Assembly: GCF_001304615.2 (NCBI RefSeq)
Contig: NZ_CP032683.1
Location: forward strand, 992,001 to 1,056,000
DNA length: 64,000 nt
Direction of reading: 5' to 3'
DNA from: Methanosarcina flavescens
GTDB taxonomy: Archaea; Halobacteriota; Methanosarcinia; Methanosarcinales; Methanosarcinaceae
Shown in pieces: positions 60,966-64,000 of this stretch. The number at the start of each line of letters is the position of its first letter. The stretch's first letter is position 1. The notes below the pieces were generated by a model. That model made no database searches, was not told the origin of the DNA, and saw only the letters and a program-made list of their open reading frames with translations. Position numbers and translations under genes: made by a program.

Positions 60966-62303
60966 ATGAAAGTCAATACAGACCTCCATCTCCATTCAAA
61001 GTACTCCATGGCAACTTCCAGGAAAATGGAATTGCCGACAATTGCCAGGGAGGCTTCAAAAAAAGGTATAGAATTGATCGGTACTGCCGATTGCACTCAT
61101 CCGAAGTGGCTCGAGGAGATCAAAAAGGTCGCTGTTTCGGATGAAGAAATCCATATAGATGAGATTTATTTTATTCCTACCACGGAAATAGAAGACAGTA
61201 AACGCGTACACCATCTTCTTATTTTACCTTCAATTTCGAAAGCTGAAGAGCTGGCTGAACGCATTGCTCCTTATGGTAACATTGAAGCTGATGGACGCCC
61301 GAATGTCGGGCTGGATGGCAATGAGATTGCCGAAATTGCAAAAGACATAGGAGCGCTTATCGGCCCCTGTCACGCTTTTACACCCTGGACTGCACTTTAC
61401 GGCTATCATGATAGCCTGAAAAGCTGCTACGGGGATATGACGGATTATATTTCTTTTCTTGAGCTCGGCCTGAGTGCGGACAGCGATTATGCCGATCGGA
61501 TAGAGGAACTGCACTGCCTGACCTTTCTTTCAAATTCCGATGCACATTCTCCTTCTACCAATAAACTGGCAAGGGAATTCACGCAGTTTGATGTGCCTGA
61601 ACTTACTTTTGACGGCTTGAAAAAAGCCATTCTCAGGAAAGAGGGGTATAGAGCCACCCTGAATGTTGGGTTCTTTCCCGAGGAGGGAAAATATAGCAGG
61701 TCAGCCTGCATCAAGTGTTTTACCCAGTACGCACTGCCCGAAGCAGTTGAGAATAAATGGCGCTGCCCGATTTGTGAAGGCGTCATAAAGAAAGGGGTTT
61801 TCGACCGAATAAATGAACTTGCAGACTTTAAAGAGCCGAAGCACCCTGACCACCGTCCCCCTTACCTTCATCTCATCCCTCTTGCTGAAATTATCCAGAT
61901 GGCGCTCGGGCATGCAAGCGTTCAGACAAAAGGCGTCCAGACTGCCTGGAATAAGCTTATAGAACGCTTTGGAAACGAAGTCAATGCCCTTATCTACTCC
62001 AAACCGGACGAACTGAAAATCGTAGGAAATGACCGGATAGTAAATGCAATCCTGGCTTTCAGGAAAGGTAATGTGATAATCCATCCCGGCGGTGGAGGTC
62101 AGTACGGCTGGCTTGAGCTGCCTGAAAACCTGAAAAAGGAAGAAACCCGCAATGGACAGCTTTCACTTGCAGACCTTGAGAAGCTAAATCCCGAAAACGA
62201 AAGCAAGACCGCAAAGAAGAAGGGTAAAAAGCCCAGGAAAGAAACTGCCGAAACCGGGAAAGAACCGGAAGACGCAAGCCAGAGCTCACTTTTCGATTTT
62301 TAA
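60966..62303 (+). CDS. Endonuclease Q-type DNA repair nuclease
   Basis: A 445-residue protein. Residues 1-215 form a PHP domain with DLHLHSKYS, a TADCTHP segment, GPCHAFTPWTALYG and LSNSDAHSPS. A zinc finger follows (CIKCFTQY and CPICEG near 240-265), then a helical part with KIVGNDRIVNAILAFRKGNV. EndoQ nicks DNA 5' to deaminated bases such as hypoxanthine and uracil. The very C-terminus QSSLFDF fits the PCNA-binding PIP box (Q-x-x-L-x-x-F), in line with the known EndoQ-PCNA contact. It lies 55 bases after the PAC2 gene. Confidence 0.9.
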   Translation: MKVNTDLHLHSKYSMATSRKMELPTIAREASKKGIELIGTADCTHPKWLEEIKKVAVSDEEIHIDEIYFIPTTEIEDSKRVHHLLILPSISKAEELAERIAPYGNIEADGRPNVGLDGNEIAEIAKDIGALIGPCHAFTPWTALYGYHDSLKSCYGDMTDYISFLELGLSADSDYADRIEELHCLTFLSNSDAHSPSTNKLAREFTQFDVPELTFDGLKKAILRKEGYRATLNVGFFPEEGKYSRSACIKCFTQYALPEAVENKWRCPICEGVIKKGVFDRINELADFKEPKHPDHRPPYLHLIPLAEIIQMALGHASVQTKGVQTAWNKLIERFGNEVNALIYSKPDELKIVGNDRIVNAILAFRKGNVIIHPGGGGQYGWLELPENLKKEETRNGQLSLADLEKLNPENESKTAKKKGKKPRKETAETGKEPEDASQSSLFDF

Positions 62304-62450
62304 GGAATTACTTTTAGACATTTAAGATACAGATCCTGCTGATGACAAAATATATATGAAGGAAAGTATATTCACTAACCCTGCATCTTAAAAGCGATGC
62401 ACCAAAAAGCACAGGGTAGCTCCCGAAAATTTTTTCACTTTAAACAAAAT

Positions 62451-62534
62451 GCCCAGGTAGTCTAGCGGTAAGGCGACGGTCTCGAAAACCGTTTCTCCTT
62501 CGGGAGAGCGCAGGTTCGAATCTTGCCCTGGGCG
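62451..62534 (+). tRNA. tRNA-Ser (anticodon CGA)
   Basis: Acceptor GCCCAGG at 62451-62457 pairs with CCTGGGC at 62527-62533, with discriminator G at 62534. The anticodon stem ACGGT/ACCGT encloses loop CTCGAAA, which gives anticodon CGA. The long variable arm CTCCTTCGGGAG is typical of serine tRNAs. The T-loop TTCGAAT is standard. No CCA is encoded and no intron is present. TATATATGAAG at about 62348 is a likely TATA element. Confidence 0.95.
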
Positions 62535-62617
62535 CTTCTCTTTATATTTCGGCATGTGAAGCATTTTTCCTGCCGATAGCTATTTAAAATAGAAAAGATA
62601 TTTGAGTTTCTTGTTAA

Positions 62618-62809
62618 GGGGCTGTGGCCTAGTCCGGCATGGCGATGGGCTCCAGCGGATAAATGATGAACAACGGGTCTACCGAGTCTTTCCCGACGGG
62701 GCAGGACAATGAGGAACCGTTGGAGCACTGATAGATGCTCACCAGAAAACTGTATAAGCAGTTGTTCGGAGATACCCGTCGATCGTGAGTTCGAATCTCA
62801 CCAGCCCCA
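62618..62809 (+). tRNA. tRNA-Trp (anticodon CCA) with 118-base intron
   Basis: Acceptor GGGGCTG at 62618-62624 pairs with CAGCCCC at 62802-62808; A at 62809 is the discriminator. Exon 1 is 62618-62655 and exon 2 is 62774-62809, giving a 74-base tRNA. The anticodon CCA is at 62652-62654 and the intron follows position 37. A bulge-helix-bulge is visible: CTCC at 62650-62653 pairs with GGAG at 62768-62771, the bulges are AGC and ATA, and GGG/CCC and GGATAA/TTGTTC close the flanking helices. Cutting after the second base of each bulge yields stem ATGGG/CCCGT and loop CTCCAGA. Confidence 0.96.
62656..62773 (+). ncRNA. Box C/D guide RNA within the tRNA-Trp intron
   Basis: Box C is ATGATGA at 62663-62669, box C' ATGAGGA at 62709-62715 and box D CTGA at 62728-62731; box D' is probably the variant CCGA at 62682-62685. 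Both guides between boxes are exactly 12 bases. The D guide contains TGGAGC, which pairs with GCTCCA of exon 1 and puts the fifth base upstream of D opposite C34. The D' guide contains ACGGGT, which pairs with ACCCGT of exon 2 and selects position 39 (C). Guides for 34 and 39 in this intron are established for Haloferax. Confidence 0.85.
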
Positions 62810-62811
62810 CC

Positions 62812-62818
62812 TTTTTTT
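62812..62818 (+). terminator. Oligo-T terminator after tRNA-Trp
   Basis: Seven T residues start three bases after the discriminator base, as is usual for archaeal tRNA transcript ends. Confidence 0.65.
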
Positions 62819-63052
62819 AATTTAATTCTGCTCCTCATTGCTACTCTTTTAACATTTCATTCTGCGCTTACTTTTTTAACTTCTTCATTCCATGATTTTC
62901 TTTTACTCCGTCGTTTTTCTCTTAATATTTGCCACTATGTACAAAATTTTTTAGTGCCTTAATATCAAGTTCGGTAGATATACAAATCTAATTTTATAAC
63001 ACTTCGAAGTATAGAGAGTTTTAAGAGGTAATACTTTCATGTAACTCCCCCA

Positions 63053-63889
63053 ATGATTAATAACCTGAAAATCCAATCTTCTTCTACCTGCTCAAGCCTG
63101 TTCAATACAAGCGAGGTTCTCACTTTGAAGCGCGAAAAAGAAGAAATAGCTGTCCTTGTCAGAGCCACCCCTGAGAAAAGCAAAAAGGATGGGGAGGGAC
63201 ATGCCGTAGGAGTGATCGGCATCAATAGACAGGGAGAATTGCTTAGGCTCTATCCTCTGGGGTTCAGGTATGGGGAAGGATTGGTTGATTTCAGGAAAAA
63301 TGATCTGCTTGAGGTCACGGTTACAAAACCTGAGCACGACATCAGGTGGGAGAGCAAGAAAGTCCTTAGCCACACGAACCTCGAGAAGCCTCTTAAAGAG
63401 AGGGAAATAAAAGAGCTTGTCCTGCCGCTCGTAACGTCTATAGAAAGGCTGAATATTGGGGGAGCGAGCCTTGGAATAGTAAAGCCTGAAATCGCGAATA
63501 TCGAGATAAATGTGAACAGCACCGAAGCTTATGACCGACAGCAGTATTTCAATCTCATGGGAGATTTTCTGGAAAAAGGGGAGAAAACTGCCAGAATGCC
63601 GGTTGAAATCAGATTTTTCTTCAGATGTAAGGGAGAAGAAGCTTGCCGGGGACATAAAATAATCCTGCTCGACTGGGAATTCAATGATACCGTCCGGAAC
63701 ATTATAAGGGAAGTGCACGAACCGGCTGCCATTGAGAGGAAAATAAAAGATCATTTCTCCGACCTCATCAAAGAAAAGGAACTCTACTTTATCATGGGAA
63801 CACATTTTACGTATGGAACCTGGATAATAACAGGGCTTTTCTGCCCGGAGAAGAATGGAAAGATCCAGAGTAACCTATCCGGGTATTAA
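63053..63889 (+). CDS. Conserved protein of unknown function with RLYPLxFR motif
   Basis: A 278-residue soluble protein. The N-terminal half contains EIAVLVRATPEKSKKDGEGH, an ELLRLYPLGFRYG segment near residue 63, then DFRKNDLLEVTVTKPEHDIR and ESKKVL. I have seen this RLYP-x-x-FR ... F-x-K-x-D ... D-x-R-x-ES pattern in uncharacterised bacterial and archaeal proteins but cannot name a function. The C-terminal half has two Cys in FFRCKGEEACRGHKIILLDW, with the WEF region and a final TYGTWIITGLFCPEK. No membrane segment is seen. The gene is not tightly linked to its neighbours; the window ends about 110 bases after it. Confidence 0.7.
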   Translation: MINNLKIQSSSTCSSLFNTSEVLTLKREKEEIAVLVRATPEKSKKDGEGHAVGVIGINRQGELLRLYPLGFRYGEGLVDFRKNDLLEVTVTKPEHDIRWESKKVLSHTNLEKPLKEREIKELVLPLVTSIERLNIGGASLGIVKPEIANIEINVNSTEAYDRQQYFNLMGDFLEKGEKTARMPVEIRFFFRCKGEEACRGHKIILLDWEFNDTVRNIIREVHEPAAIERKIKDHFSDLIKEKELYFIMGTHFTYGTWIITGLFCPEKNGKIQSNLSGY

Positions 63890-64000
63890 GAGTGTACTGG
63901 GAGAGGAGAATGGCTTAAAACACTCTAAAAAGAAAGGGTTTAAAAGAAAAAGAAAACTTATCGTAATTCGATCATAATCGGATTATAAAAATTTTCATCC

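Noticed and set aside
62629-62838. Minus-strand frame across tRNA-Trp
   Set aside because: It is antisense to a tRNA gene with full pairing and a bulge-helix-bulge intron.

Overview
The window reads as chromosome of a cytochrome-containing methanogen, very probably a Methanosarcina species. The strongest indicators are hdrED, encoding the membrane-bound heterodisulfide reductase found in methylotrophic and aceticlastic methanogens; a pycB-pycA-birA cluster in the Methanosarcina order; a methanogenesis-marker-9 protein next to a dihydromethanopterin reductase; proteins with the S-layer duplication domain typical of Methanosarcina; one archaeal histone; archaeal replication proteins (MCM, RfcS, PriS, GINS); and long AT-rich intergenic regions with degenerate insertion elements. 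No rRNA operon, CRISPR array or intact transposase was found.

Layout. 1-7,100: an accessory segment with the end of a glycogen-debranching-type enzyme, an Old Yellow Enzyme, an ABM-type monooxygenase, a GH130 glycosidase/phosphorylase, a coiled-coil protein and an aldehyde dehydrogenase, plus element relics. 7,300-15,700: a papain-like (DUF1796) protein with an extra C-terminal domain, a PHP phosphoesterase, and a complete five-gene peptide/nickel-type ABC importer with overlapping genes. 16,200-19,800: a minus-strand four-gene cluster (marker 9, CitG-like, DUF447, DmrX) that probably serves tetrahydromethanopterin metabolism. 20,175-20,543: RNase P RNA. 20,700-28,000: paired geranylgeranyl reductases, paired DUF116 proteins, hdrED and a small sulfite-reductase-like protein. 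28,500-34,500: a rubrerythrin pseudogene, a ferredoxin, TrmJ, MCM helicase, a DUF424 protein and two coiled-coil proteins. 34,600-41,200: a surface-type protein, birA, pycA, pycB and a methyltransferase. 41,700-50,600: histone, ferredoxin, COG2426 membrane protein, RfcS, a frameshifted epoxyqueuosine-reductase-like gene, ThpR, the diadenylate cyclase DacZ, a DUF1614 membrane protein and an S-layer-domain protein, with miniature elements between them. 51,300-54,500: rqcH-pelA, two ribosome-rescue factors in one overlapping unit. 54,800-64,000: an FGE-like protein, priS-gins51, the rpl44e-rps27e-aif2a-nop10-pac2 block, EndoQ, tRNA-Ser(CGA), an intron-containing tRNA-Trp(CCA) and an unrecognised conserved protein.

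How the genes work together. HdrDE reduces the CoM-S-S-CoB heterodisulfide at the end of methanogenesis. The 16-20 kb cluster probably makes or maintains its C1 carrier, and PycAB makes oxaloacetate for biosynthesis with BirA attaching the biotin. The informational genes (MCM, RfcS, PriS, GINS, L44e, S27e, aIF2-alpha, Nop10, RNase P, Pelota, RqcH, TrmJ) are spread over several housekeeping units.

The most rewarding details are: a box C/D guide RNA inside the tRNA-Trp intron, whose two 12-nt guides point at positions 34 and 39 of the same tRNA; a C9 tract that breaks an otherwise intact iron-sulfur gene; a family of miniature elements with GGCTCTGTAGAAA-type ends, one with an 8-bp target duplication and one inserted in a pentanucleotide microsatellite; and the compact H4MPT-associated cluster with two proteins of unproven function. 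I see no obviously new multi-gene defence or biosynthetic system. The marker-9/CitG/DUF447/DmrX unit is the best candidate for undescribed biochemistry.
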